NCBI RefSeq assembly: GCF_900104665.1 | Contig: NZ_LT629969.1 | Location: 591,716 to 655,715 of the forward strand | Reading direction: 5' to 3' | Origin: Traorella massiliensis | Lineage (GTDB): Bacteria > Bacillota_I > Bacilli_A > Erysipelotrichales > Erysipelotrichaceae | Length of the DNA stretch: 64,000 nt | Shown here: positions 53,003 to 62,043 of the stretch, in pieces | Layout: every line of letters begins with the position of its first letter | Position numbering within the stretch: the stretch's first letter is position 1 | Made by a program: the position numbers and the translations under genes | The notes under the pieces: model-generated | Database searches by the model: none | What the model saw: the letters and a program-made list of their open reading frames with translations, nothing else | Told to the model about the DNA's origin: nothing

Positions 53003-53730
53003 ATCTGAAAATATGCTGGATGTATCATGATCTGATGGATCTATATGGTGATAAGGGAAATATTCAGGTGCTGAAGATTCGTGCCCAAAAACGTAATATT
53101 GAATGCATCGTAGATACCTGTTCACTCAAAGAAGAAAAGGATCTGAGTGCTTATGATCTATTATTTATCGGTGGTGGTGCCGATAAGGAACAAAGTCTTT
53201 TGGTAGAAGATCTGTTAAGCCGTAAAGAGAATATTCGAAAGGCCATGGATGAGGGAAGTTTCATTCTTTTGATTTGTGGCGGTTATCAGTTGTTTGGCCA
53301 GTATTATCTGGATGGCGATGGGAATAAGATTGAAGGACTTGGCTTTTTTGACTATTATACTGAAAGTGCTTCACGTGATGTTCGCTGTATCGGTAATATT
53401 GCAATTGAAGTAGATGTTGAAGGTGAGAAATTTAAGGCCGTAGGTTTTGAAAATCACGGAGGGCAGACAAAAAACGTTTCAACCCCTTTTGGCAGAGTGC
53501 TCAGTGGTCAGGGAAATAGCTTTGGCTGTGGCTTTGAAGGCTTTTATAATGGTTCTGTCTTGGGTACCTATATGCATGGCCCTTTATTGCCTAAAAATCC
53601 TCAAATAGCGGATTTGATCCTTCGTAAAGCGTTAAAGAAACGCTATGGTGATGTAGAGTTGGAACAGTTAGATGATACGTTGGAAAATAAAGCTAGAGAT
53701 GTAATGTTAACAAGAATTTTAAAAGATTAG
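52999..53730 (+). CDS. gatD: Lipid II isoglutaminyl synthase glutaminase subunit GatD
   Basis: 243 residues of the CobB/CobQ-like glutaminase fold. The nucleophile lies in LLICGGYQLFGQYY (Cys ~94) and the catalytic His in GTYMHGPLLPKNP. Other family blocks: YGDKGNIQVL at the start and GFENHGGQT. Supplies ammonia to MurT. Ends in a terminator before the dcw cluster. Confidence 0.94.
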   Translation: MNLKICWMYHDLMDLYGDKGNIQVLKIRAQKRNIECIVDTCSLKEEKDLSAYDLLFIGGGADKEQSLLVEDLLSRKENIRKAMDEGSFILLICGGYQLFGQYYLDGDGNKIEGLGFFDYYTESASRDVRCIGNIAIEVDVEGEKFKAVGFENHGGQTKNVSTPFGRVLSGQGNSFGCGFEGFYNGSVLGTYMHGPLLPKNPQIADLILRKALKKRYGDVELEQLDDTLENKARDVMLTRILKD

Positions 53731-53734
53731 AGAT

Positions 53735-53768
53735 AGAGGATCGAAGTAAAATCCTCTCTTTTTTTTAT
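53735..53768 (+). terminator. Terminator of murT-gatD
   Basis: Stem AGAGGAT (53735-53741) with ATCCTCT (53751-53757), then a run of Ts. Confidence 0.8.
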
Positions 53769-53801
53769 GATTTTGTATCCAATTTTTTCCTAAATTAACA
53801 C

Positions 53802-53836
53802 AAAGTGTCTAACCTCGTGCATTGACACTTTTTTAG
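53802..53836. terminator. Hairpin upstream of mraZ
   Basis: An 8-bp stem AAAGTGTC (53802-53809) with GACACTTT (53824-53831), followed by Ts. It may be a second terminator; its arms also resemble the AAAGTG units bound by MraZ. Confidence 0.45.
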
Positions 53837-53903
53837 AATGTATTTGTTTAATCTTTAATTAATTTTTATGAAAAAAAGACTATACAATTTCAAGCAATTC
53901 TTT

Positions 53904-53950
53904 TATAATAGTGGTATAAAGTAGCGTAAAGTGGTAGAAAGTGGGTGATG
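53904..53950 (+). promoter_or_regulatory. mraZ promoter and MraZ operator (AAAGTG repeats)
   Basis: TATAAT at 53904-53909. Just after it, units with a 10-bp period: GTGGT at 53911, AAAGTAG at 53918, AAAGTGG at 53928 and AAAGTGG at 53938. MraZ of Mycoplasma and Bacillus relatives binds three or more AAAGTG-type units with this spacing. The last unit overlaps the ribosome binding site. Confidence 0.8.
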
Positions 53951-53952
53951 AT

Positions 53953-54384
53953 ATGTTCATGGGTGAGTTTTCTCACAACCTTGATGCTAAGGGAAGACTG
54001 ATTATTCCAGCTCGTTTCCGCAGCGAACTGAAGGATGGACTGATTCTCACTCAGGGACTGGATGGATGCCTGACACTTTATACGAGTGAAGCATGGGAGA
54101 AGATTTATGCTCAGCTTCAAACTTTGCCAGCTACAAAATCACAGGCTCGTGCTTTTGTTCGTATTCTGACAAGCAAAGCTTGTGAGGTAGAAATTGATTC
54201 ACAGGGACGTATTTTGATCCCTGCCAATCTAATCAAACAGGCTAATATCAAAAAGGAATGTGTCGTAGTAGGAGCCGGAAGCAAGGTTGAAATTTGGGCA
54301 AAGGATGTCTGGGAAGAATATATATCAAACAGTGAGGAAAGCTTTGAGGAATTGGCTGAAAGCTTAACGGAATTTATGCTATGA
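53953..54384 (+). CDS. mraZ: Transcriptional regulator MraZ
   Basis: 143 residues from ATG 53953; the family begins MFMGEF, so the GTG at 53941 is not the start. Two AbrB-like swapped-hairpin halves, each with a DxxGR motif: LDAKGRLIIPARFR near residue 10 and IDSQGRILIPANL near 80. Binds the repeats in front of its own gene and controls the dcw operon. It overlaps rsmH by 4 nt (ATGA). Confidence 0.95.
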   Translation: MFMGEFSHNLDAKGRLIIPARFRSELKDGLILTQGLDGCLTLYTSEAWEKIYAQLQTLPATKSQARAFVRILTSKACEVEIDSQGRILIPANLIKQANIKKECVVVGAGSKVEIWAKDVWEEYISNSEESFEELAESLTEFML

Positions 54385-55313
54385 AACATGTAAGTGTATT
54401 ATTAAATGAATGTATTGAAGGCTTAAATATCAAAGAAGATGGCATCTATGTGGATGGTACGCTTGGAAGAGGCGGGCATTCCGCAGAAATCTTAAAGAGA
54501 ATTCCTAAAGGGCAACTGATCTGTTTTGATAAAGATGCAGCAGCCATTGAAGAAAGTCGCAAACGACTGCTGGCAATTGGCACAAATGTGACCCTGATAC
54601 ATAACGGCTTTAAGCATTTAAAAGAAGAGCTTGAAAGATATCAAATCAGTGGTATTGATGGTCTGCTTCTTGATCTGGGTGTCAGCTCACCACAGTTTGA
54701 TGAGGCAAAGCGAGGATTTTCCTATCGTTATGATGCACCATTAGATATGAGAATGGATCAGAGTCAGTCATTAAGTGCTGAAAACGTTGTAAATGACTAT
54801 TCCTTTGAAGAATTATGTCGTGTATTTCTACGCTATGGGGAAGACCCATTTGCGAAACAGGTAGCTCGTAAGATAGAGCAGCGTCGTGCTGAAAAACCAA
54901 TCAAAACTACTTTCGAACTTGTTGATTGTATTAAATCAGCTTATCCGGCGAAGGTGCTCAATAAAAAAGGACATCCGGCAAAAAAAATTTTTCAGGCCAT
55001 TCGTATTGAAGTGAATGATGAACTTCATGAACTTGAAATCTGTTTGGAAGAGGCTTGTGAATGTTTGAATGTAGGCGGTCGAATTTGCGTTATTAGTTTT
55101 CATTCACTGGAAGATCGTATCGTTAAGGATACATTCCGACGTAAAAGTACTGCAGAAGATGTGGACAAACGTATTCCATTGAAAGAAAGTGAAATCAAGC
55201 AGGCAGATTTCCGCTGTATAAACCGTAAACCAATTACGGCAAGTGAAGAGGAACTGGAAGCGAATAATCGTTCCCATTCCGCTAAATTAAGAATATTAGA
55301 AAGGGTGAAATAA
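54381..55313 (+). CDS. rsmH: 16S rRNA (cytosine1402-N4)-methyltransferase RsmH
   Basis: 310 residues. SAM-binding DGTLGRGGHSAEIL at ~25, GLLLDLGVSSPQFD at ~94, the FSYRYDAPLDMRMD block at ~112, and the C-terminal RSHSAKLRILERV end. Usual length. Second gene of the dcw cluster, 1 nt before the ftsL-like gene. Confidence 0.96.
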   Translation: MKHVSVLLNECIEGLNIKEDGIYVDGTLGRGGHSAEILKRIPKGQLICFDKDAAAIEESRKRLLAIGTNVTLIHNGFKHLKEELERYQISGIDGLLLDLGVSSPQFDEAKRGFSYRYDAPLDMRMDQSQSLSAENVVNDYSFEELCRVFLRYGEDPFAKQVARKIEQRRAEKPIKTTFELVDCIKSAYPAKVLNKKGHPAKKIFQAIRIEVNDELHELEICLEEACECLNVGGRICVISFHSLEDRIVKDTFRRKSTAEDVDKRIPLKESEIKQADFRCINRKPITASEEELEANNRSHSAKLRILERVK

Positions 55314-55314
55314 G

Positions 55315-55620
55315 ATGGCTAAAATCGTTAAGAAAAAAAGAAAACTGAAAATGCAGAATCTCCTCAGTGTTGTTTTTGCTTTGAGCCTTTTGGCGTATCT
55401 TGGATCAACCTTTGTGATTCGCTCCATGAATGTGTCACTTAACTATGAATTGACACAGCTAAACAATGAGAATGAGGAAAAACAAAAAGAATTGGATACA
55501 TTACGTCTTGAAGTAGCAAGATATACAGAAAGAGATTATCTGATGTCAATCTGTGCTGCTAACGGTGTCAATTTAAATTACGATACAAATCGTATTACAT
55601 ATATTGATGAAAAAGAATAG
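55315..55620 (+). CDS. ftsL: FtsL-like cell division protein
   Basis: 101 residues. A basic cytoplasmic tail, one transmembrane helix (residues ~13-33) and an extracytoplasmic coiled coil (NYELTQLNNENEEKQKELDT). Sequence conservation of FtsL is low; the call rests on this architecture and on the position between rsmH and a class B penicillin-binding protein. It is expected to pair with a DivIC homologue, not encoded in this window. Confidence 0.82.
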   Translation: MAKIVKKKRKLKMQNLLSVVFALSLLAYLGSTFVIRSMNVSLNYELTQLNNENEEKQKELDTLRLEVARYTERDYLMSICAANGVNLNYDTNRITYIDEKE

Positions 55621-55632
55621 TGAGTGGTTTAA

Positions 55633-57861
55633 ATGAAAAAGAATACAACTAATATCAAAATATTAGTTATTTTTCTAGCAATCGTTTTAATTGGAGGCAT
55701 TATATCATTTAATGTCTTTTTCACTACCATCAGCGGTGTCCATCTGAGAAGCGGCATCAACGTACTGGAGAAAAAAGCGGGTTCTCAGGAAAAAGTAGAG
55801 GTACTGCAGGCTAAAAGAGGAACGATCAGAGATCGTAATGGCAGTGCGATTGCGCAAAATAGTGATACTTATACGATTGTTGCAATACTAGATAAAAACC
55901 GTCAAGGTGACTATGCTTATGTGGAAGACAGACAGTTTACAGCTGAAGCTTTAGCGCCAATCTTAGGGATGGAGGCAGATCAGATCCTGGAATATCTGAA
56001 TCTTCAGGATACTGGTCAATATCAGACATATTTAGGAGAAAAAGGAAAAAATCTTACACAGGAGCAGAAAGATGCGATTGAGGCAATTGTTTATACGCCA
56101 GATCCAGAAAAAGAAACAACAGGTCTGCCAGGGATCGAGTTTGAAAAAACCGTGTCAAGAGTTTATACTCCAGGTCGTTTTGCTTCTACTTTATTAGGCT
56201 TTGCCAGTTATAATTCTGAACAGCAGCGTCTAGTGGGGCAAGTAGGAATTGAAGCCTATTTAGATGATTATCTCAAGGGAACAGATGGTAAGGCCGTTTC
56301 GCAGAAAGATGCCAATGGTTATTCACTTCCGGGAACGACTCGTATTACAGAAGTGGCCACAAATGGAAGCGATGTCTATTTAACGATTGATAAAGATATT
56401 CAAGAAGCACTTGAAGATTGTTTACAAAAAACGATTGAAAATAATGATGCGGAAAATGCATGGGCCATTGTCATGGAAGTTGAAACAGGTAAGATATTAG
56501 CTTATGGCGGCTATCCAACCTATGATTTAAATTCACGTGAAGATCTTGTTTATACAGATATGCCAAGCATGTTTACTTTTGAACCTGGTTCTGTTATTAA
56601 GCCGTTTACTTATGCTATAGCTATGGAAGAAGGCGTTTACCGTGGATCTGATACCGTTGAAACGGGACGTTTCTGTATCGGCTATAATGAAGATTATACT
56701 GAAATCTATCGTAAAGAAGGACCATGTTCACTGGAAGGAAATATTAATGATGGTTACCGTCCAGGCTGGGGAACGATTACCTTTGATGAAGGACTGGTAC
56801 GTTCTTCTAATACTTGTATTGCCACTTTACTGACAAGTTATCTGAAAACAGATGTATTCTGGGATTATTTAGATCGTCTGGGTTTCTTTAAACAGACAGG
56901 GGTAGAAGGATTATCGATGTCTGAAGAAAAAGGTATTAAAAATAATACTTATGCGATTGACCGTTTAAACTTTGGTTATGGACAAGGTTCCAGTATCACG
57001 GCATTACAGCTTGTACAGGCATATACCACAATCTTTAATGATGGTTATGAGGTTAAGCCTTACTATATTGATAAAATTGTAGATGCAAACAATAATGTCG
57101 TCTATGAAGGAGAAACGACATATGTTCATACAGATGAAGAGGGAAATCCACAGCGTATTTTTTCTACTGAAACGACACAGAAGGTCATGGAACTAATGAA
57201 ACAGGTTATTCAGGATCCGGAAAAAGGAACGGGTTATTCCTACAATATTGAAGGACTTGATATGATTGGTAAAACAGGTACTGGAGAAATTGCGGTTAAT
57301 GGTTCATATGGCAAATCTCTTTATACATCAAATATCATGGCTGCTGCTCCAAGTGATGATCCAAAAATCATGGTTTACTATGGCTTCCAGTCTTCTCATG
57401 TTGGTGACTTTGATAAGAGCTTCTATCAGAATCTCTTTACTGTTGCCTATGAAGCAGCAGGTATTCGTTCTACAGAAACAACCGATACGGATACCAATTA
57501 TGAAAATTGGCAGGAATATTCTATGCCAGCCTTAAAAAATCATACGATGGATTATGTTAATCAGAAACTGTCTGAAATGAATGTACATCCTGTATTTATT
57601 GGTGATGGTACAATGGTCACAGACCAGTATCCAAGTTCGAATGATTCTGTAACGACGAATCAGAATGTATTTATCAAAACAAATTCTGTAAATATTAGTA
57701 TGCCAAATATGATCAATTGGTCGTATAAAGATGTTATGATATACAAAGAAATGAGTGGACTTAACATTGTTTGTAATGGCAGTGGCACGGTTGTAAGCCA
57801 AAGTGTCACAGAAAATACAGCCGTTACTTCTGATACGGAAATTGTGATACAACTCGAATAA
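55633..57861 (+). CDS. Class B penicillin-binding protein (FtsI/PBP2B-like) with PASTA domains
   Basis: 742 residues. N-terminal transmembrane helix (residues ~8-28), a dimerisation region with RGTIRDRNGSAIA, then the transpeptidase with Ser320 in EPGSVIKPF, SSN at ~391-393 and Lys547 in GKTGTGE. Two C-terminal PASTA-like repeats (residues ~630-742). Likely the septal transpeptidase. A terminator follows, so the next gene has its own promoter. Confidence 0.92.
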   Translation: MKKNTTNIKILVIFLAIVLIGGIISFNVFFTTISGVHLRSGINVLEKKAGSQEKVEVLQAKRGTIRDRNGSAIAQNSDTYTIVAILDKNRQGDYAYVEDRQFTAEALAPILGMEADQILEYLNLQDTGQYQTYLGEKGKNLTQEQKDAIEAIVYTPDPEKETTGLPGIEFEKTVSRVYTPGRFASTLLGFASYNSEQQRLVGQVGIEAYLDDYLKGTDGKAVSQKDANGYSLPGTTRITEVATNGSDVYLTIDKDIQEALEDCLQKTIENNDAENAWAIVMEVETGKILAYGGYPTYDLNSREDLVYTDMPSMFTFEPGSVIKPFTYAIAMEEGVYRGSDTVETGRFCIGYNEDYTEIYRKEGPCSLEGNINDGYRPGWGTITFDEGLVRSSNTCIATLLTSYLKTDVFWDYLDRLGFFKQTGVEGLSMSEEKGIKNNTYAIDRLNFGYGQGSSITALQLVQAYTTIFNDGYEVKPYYIDKIVDANNNVVYEGETTYVHTDEEGNPQRIFSTETTQKVMELMKQVIQDPEKGTGYSYNIEGLDMIGKTGTGEIAVNGSYGKSLYTSNIMAAAPSDDPKIMVYYGFQSSHVGDFDKSFYQNLFTVAYEAAGIRSTETTDTDTNYENWQEYSMPALKNHTMDYVNQKLSEMNVHPVFIGDGTMVTDQYPSSNDSVTTNQNVFIKTNSVNISMPNMINWSYKDVMIYKEMSGLNIVCNGSGTVVSQSVTENTAVTSDTEIVIQLE

Positions 57862-57888
57862 ATCCCATGTAACCCATGGGATTTTTTG
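57861..57888 (+). terminator. Terminator after the first PBP gene
   Basis: A 9-bp stem (57861-57869 with 57875-57883) and a T-run; it overlaps the stop codon. Confidence 0.88.
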
Positions 57889-57894
57889 TGCGAT

Positions 57895-57923
57895 TTGATT
57901 TTATTTTTGCTTTTCTGTATAAT
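57895..57923 (+). promoter_or_regulatory. Promoter of the lipoprotein gene
   Basis: TTGATT (57895-57900), 17-nt spacer, TATAAT (57918-57923), directly behind the terminator. Confidence 0.8.
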
Positions 57924-57947
57924 AATGAAGACGAGGGAGGAGTAAGC

Positions 57948-58781
57948 ATGAACCTTAAACGTTTTGGTTTGATTCTTTCACTTTTTTTATTGATAACTGC
58001 TTGTTCACAGCCACAGGATCAGACATTAAATCTGGAAACATTAAACCAAGAGCTTCCTTATCTGGCAGAAGAGACCTTTGATATTTCAAATGTTCTTTCA
58101 AGTGTGGAATATGAAAAAGACAATATATTTGAGAATTTAATAGACTTATATGATTATGATTATGAAGAAGTGCTGGGCATTACACCTAGTAATGTTCTTC
58201 ACGGTACTGTCCGTATTTCACCGACAAGCGCACAGATGTATATGGTATTTAAACCGGTCAGTGGGTGCGAAGAAGCACTGAAGCAGGAATTGATGGATTA
58301 TGTAAGTCAGCGTATTTTAAGTGCTGATAATGATACAGATAAAAATTTGCTTGAAAATGCACTGATTGAAGAAAATGAAGATTTTATAGCACTGATCGTA
58401 TCTACGGATAATCAGGAAGTATTAAGCCGCATTCAAAATGCCCGTACAACTTTATTTGGGGTGCTGACTCCTGCAGAAGACGGTGATCTTGAAGATTATG
58501 GTTTGGATCTTACGATGGTTTCCTCTTATGCCATTCAAAAACCGGTATTAACGAGTGCTAGAACTTATTTGATCGTAAAACCTGTTGAAGGACAGGAAGA
58601 GGAAGTAAAAGATGCTTTAAGTTCATATTTAAAGCGTTTAGAAACCGATTATGCTTCAATGCCGCAAGAGGAAGAACTGGTGAAAAATGCGATGGTTACA
58701 GAATTAGAAGGGTATCAGATCATTATTATTTCAAAGGATAATGAAAGGGTGCTTGAAGCAATTAAGACCTATTTACAGTAG
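57948..58781 (+). CDS. Lipoprotein with duplicated DUF4358-like domain
   Basis: 277 residues from ATG 57948, with GGGAGGAG upstream. Lipoprotein signal with lipobox LITAC (Cys19). The mature part is two related units of about 115 residues: YDYDYEEVLGITPSN then MYMVFKPVSGCEEALKQELM, and later YGLDLTMVSSYAI then TYLIVKPVEGQEEEVKDALS; each ends in a strand plus KDNERVLEAI-like helix. This fits DUF4358, known only as surface lipoproteins in Bacillota. It lies between two PBP genes with its own promoter and terminator, hinting at a role in wall synthesis or division (inference). Confidence 0.75.
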   Translation: MNLKRFGLILSLFLLITACSQPQDQTLNLETLNQELPYLAEETFDISNVLSSVEYEKDNIFENLIDLYDYDYEEVLGITPSNVLHGTVRISPTSAQMYMVFKPVSGCEEALKQELMDYVSQRILSADNDTDKNLLENALIEENEDFIALIVSTDNQEVLSRIQNARTTLFGVLTPAEDGDLEDYGLDLTMVSSYAIQKPVLTSARTYLIVKPVEGQEEEVKDALSSYLKRLETDYASMPQEEELVKNAMVTELEGYQIIIISKDNERVLEAIKTYLQ

Positions 58782-58798
58782 GTCTTTTTCTTTTTTTT
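58764..58798 (+). terminator. Terminator of the lipoprotein gene
   Basis: Stem AAGACCTA (58764-58771) with TAGGTCTT (58779-58786), then a long T-run. Confidence 0.88.
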
Positions 58799-58815
58799 AT
58801 ATCATAATATAAAAT

Positions 58816-60720
58816 ATGCAAAAAGAAATGAACTTAAAAAGAATGCGTATGGTAAGAGTCATCATTGGACTTGTTTTCTTATTGATTTGTTTTAAGCTGA
58901 TGTATGAACAGTTGTTTCATCATGCAACGATTTTAGAAAGAGCAGAGAATCTTTGGCAGCGTGATTTTAAAATATCTGGGAAAAGAGGAACGATCTACAG
59001 CAGTAATCAGGAAGTTTTGGCTATTAATATGCCTAGTACGAGCGTGATGGCAGTTCCTTTGATGATTAAGGATGCTCCTCGTACCGCTAAAATTCTTAGT
59101 GAAATCTTAGCGTGTGATGAAGCAGATCTGTTAGCAAAACTAGAAAAAAGGGTTTCTACTCAGAAGTTACAGCCGGAAGGGCGAAATATTACGGATGAGC
59201 AGCGAGATAAGATCATGGAAGAAGATTTAGAAGGAATTATTCTTGTACAGGATTCAAAGCGTTATTATCCTAATGGTGCTTATCTTTCTCAGGTGCTTGG
59301 TTTTTGTGGCATCGATCATCAGGGGCTTAGTGGTCTGGAATTGGAATATGATGAATATTTAAAGGCTGAAAGCGGTGATTTAAAAATATCTTTTGATGCA
59401 AAGGGTAATCTATTGGCATTGGAGGAGGAAGTGGTTCATTATGGGTATGGGAATGATCTTGTTTTAAGTATAGATTCAACGATTCAATCAATTGTAGAAA
59501 GAGAAATGAATCTGATGATGTTGAAGTATCAGCCGACAAGTGCCTTGGCAATTGCGATGGATCCTAACACTGGAGCCATTTTAGCAATGGTCAGCAAACC
59601 GGATTTTGATCCTAATGAATATCAAAATTATGATATTGAGACATTAAATCGTAATTTACCGATCTGGATGTCTTTTGAACCGGGGTCTACATTTAAAAGC
59701 ATTACTTTTGCGAGTGCTTTGGAAGAAAAATGTTTTGATATGTATACAGATACTTATTATGACCGTGGGTATGAAATTGTTGAGGGAGCACGTATTAAAT
59801 CATGGAAGGCAGGAGGACATGGCCAGCAAACTTTTCTTGAAGTGCTGGAAAACTCCAGTAATCCGGGTTTTGTGGAAATCGGTCGTCGGCTTGGACAAGA
59901 AAAACTGTATGAATATGTCATGAACTTTGGATTTGGCAAGAAGACAGGTATCGATCTTCCAGGAGAAAGCAGTGGTATCATGTTTGACTATGATGCAATG
60001 GGTCCTGTGGAGTCAGCAACGGTTGCTTTTGGTCAGGGAATTAGTGCTACTCCTTTACAGTTAGTACGAGCCTTTAGTGCAGTTATCAATGGGGGTACGC
60101 TTTATAAGCCTTATATTGTTTCATCAGTCACAAATCCTTTGACAGGAGAAGATTTGTATGAAAAACAGCCGGAAAGTCAAGGGACGGTTATATCTGAAAA
60201 GACCAGTGCATTGATGCGAGTTGCCTTAGAAAGTGTAGTAGCTAATGGCGGTGGCAAGAATTCGTATATCTATGGTTATAAGATTGGCGGTAAGAGTGGC
60301 ACTGCCCAAAAGGCAGTGAATGGCGTTTATTTAAGTAATGAATATGTACTCTCTTTTTTAAGTGCCGCTTCTATGGATGATCCGAAGATTGTCTTATATG
60401 TTGCCTGTGATTCGCCACAGAATAATATTCAATATGGCGGTACGGTCGTTGCTCCTGTTGTCAGAAATATGTATGAGGATATACTGCCTTATTTGGAAGT
60501 AGAAAAAGCACAGACACAGATTCCAAAGAAAACGACGTGGCTTGATCCAAAAATGATACAAGTTGGTAATTTTATTGGACTTTCTAAAGAAGATTGTATT
60601 CAGGAAGGATTAGAATTTGAATTCATAGGCGATGGTGATAAGGTGGTTGAACAGTATCCGTCATCAAATACCTATCTTCAAGAAAATGGAAAGGTGGTGC
60701 TGGTTTGTCTCGACAATTGA
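58816..60720 (+). CDS. Class B penicillin-binding protein (SpoVD/PBP2-like) with one PASTA domain
   Basis: 634 residues. Transmembrane helix at ~12-32, GKRGTIYSSNQEVLA block, transpeptidase with Ser291 in EPGSTFKS, SSN at ~347-349 and Lys493 in GKSGTAQ, and one C-terminal PASTA-like repeat (from ~580). CATAAT at 58803-58808 stands 7 nt before the ATG without a ribosome binding site, so the message may be leaderless; an inner ATG at 58828 is the alternative. It overlaps murE by 16 nt. Confidence 0.92.
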   Translation: MQKEMNLKRMRMVRVIIGLVFLLICFKLMYEQLFHHATILERAENLWQRDFKISGKRGTIYSSNQEVLAINMPSTSVMAVPLMIKDAPRTAKILSEILACDEADLLAKLEKRVSTQKLQPEGRNITDEQRDKIMEEDLEGIILVQDSKRYYPNGAYLSQVLGFCGIDHQGLSGLELEYDEYLKAESGDLKISFDAKGNLLALEEEVVHYGYGNDLVLSIDSTIQSIVEREMNLMMLKYQPTSALAIAMDPNTGAILAMVSKPDFDPNEYQNYDIETLNRNLPIWMSFEPGSTFKSITFASALEEKCFDMYTDTYYDRGYEIVEGARIKSWKAGGHGQQTFLEVLENSSNPGFVEIGRRLGQEKLYEYVMNFGFGKKTGIDLPGESSGIMFDYDAMGPVESATVAFGQGISATPLQLVRAFSAVINGGTLYKPYIVSSVTNPLTGEDLYEKQPESQGTVISEKTSALMRVALESVVANGGGKNSYIYGYKIGGKSGTAQKAVNGVYLSNEYVLSFLSAASMDDPKIVLYVACDSPQNNIQYGGTVVAPVVRNMYEDILPYLEVEKAQTQIPKKTTWLDPKMIQVGNFIGLSKEDCIQEGLEFEFIGDGDKVVEQYPSSNTYLQENGKVVLVCLDN

Positions 60721-62039
60721 AAGAATGTTTACAGGCGATCGGCTTGGATACTGATGAAAATCGGGTCATTTATAATATCACTCATGATTCTAGAGAATGT
60801 GATAAAAATAGTATCTATGCAGGAGAACGATATAAAGAAGATGCTTTGGCAAGAAATGCATATGTGGTTGAAGAAAAATATTTAGGGGAACTTTTATGCT
60901 TTTTTTATGATGATCCAAGTGCTCATTATTTTGTTATTGGGGTTACAGGAACGAATGGGAAGACCAGTGTAACGCATTTTCTTAAGCAGATGCTGACAAT
61001 GTTAGGTTATCGCTGTATCCGATTAGGAACGCAGGTAAATGAGTTTGAAGATAAACATGTGGAAAGTGACAATACGACCATGAATGTGATGGAGAATTTA
61101 AAGGTTTTTTTGAAACATCGTGATCAGATCGATTGTATTATCATGGAAGTTTCTTCACATGCCATTGAAGAGAACCGTTTGGCCTTTATCCGTTTTGATC
61201 GTATCATTTATACGAATATTACACCTGAACATTTAGATTATCATCTTACTTTTACACATTATCAGTATTCTAAGTTTAAACTGCGCTTTTATTTGAAACA
61301 GGAAGGGAAGATATTGCTTCATTATGATCAGCTGAATTTACATCGGATGTTTCAGTTTGAAAGAGAAAGAGTGATTCCTTATGGTATTAAGGGACGTTTT
61401 CAGCTTAAAGCAGGGAACACTACATTAAATGAATGCCGTTTTTCTGTTAGAGAATATGATTTTGTGGCGAATTTGGCTGGAGAACATACGATCATGAATC
61501 TTGGAGCCGTTTTAGCGTGTTTAGAAAGTATGAACATTGATTTTAAAAAATGTGTTCCTCTAATATCGTTATTAAAACCGGTAGAGGGAAGGATGGAGAT
61601 TTTTGAACTAGCTTCACGCAGCATTGTGATTGATTATGCCCATACGCCAGATTCACTGGCTGTTGTTGCTTCTTTTTTGAAAAAGCATGTTCAAAAGCGA
61701 CTGATTTGTGTATTTGGCTGCGGTGGCGAAAGAGATCAGAAAAAACGTGCGCCGATGGCTCAGATTGCTGCTTCTTTATGTGACATCGTGATCGTTACGG
61801 AAGATAACAGCCGTAATGAATCTTTTGAAAAGATCGTGAAAGATATGGAGCTGGAGCGTTTTCATAATGTCATCGTGATCGAAAAAAGAGCTGAAGCGGT
61901 TCATAAAGCTTTTATCTTATCGCAGTTAAATGATATAATACTGCTTGCAGGTAAAGGAAATGAACAATTTCTGATTGCCAAGGGAGTTAAAACTCCTTAT
62001 AATGATAAGGCATGTATATGCCAGTGTGAAAGAGGTTGA
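60705..62039 (+). CDS. murE: UDP-MurNAc-tripeptide synthetase (MurE-like)
   Basis: 444 residues, somewhat short. N-terminal domain with ITHDSRECDKNSIYAG, ATP loop VTGTNGKTSVTHFL at ~91-104, MEVSSHAIEENRL, and FGCGGERDQKKRAPM. The motif that reads the third amino acid is DNSR (TEDNSRNESF) instead of DNPR of diaminopimelate-adding or DNPA of lysine-adding enzymes. The amino acid added is therefore uncertain. mraY follows 4 nt after the stop. Confidence 0.9.
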   Translation: MSRQLKECLQAIGLDTDENRVIYNITHDSRECDKNSIYAGERYKEDALARNAYVVEEKYLGELLCFFYDDPSAHYFVIGVTGTNGKTSVTHFLKQMLTMLGYRCIRLGTQVNEFEDKHVESDNTTMNVMENLKVFLKHRDQIDCIIMEVSSHAIEENRLAFIRFDRIIYTNITPEHLDYHLTFTHYQYSKFKLRFYLKQEGKILLHYDQLNLHRMFQFERERVIPYGIKGRFQLKAGNTTLNECRFSVREYDFVANLAGEHTIMNLGAVLACLESMNIDFKKCVPLISLLKPVEGRMEIFELASRSIVIDYAHTPDSLAVVASFLKKHVQKRLICVFGCGGERDQKKRAPMAQIAASLCDIVIVTEDNSRNESFEKIVKDMELERFHNVIVIEKRAEAVHKAFILSQLNDIILLAGKGNEQFLIAKGVKTPYNDKACICQCERG

Positions 62040-62043
62040 ATTT

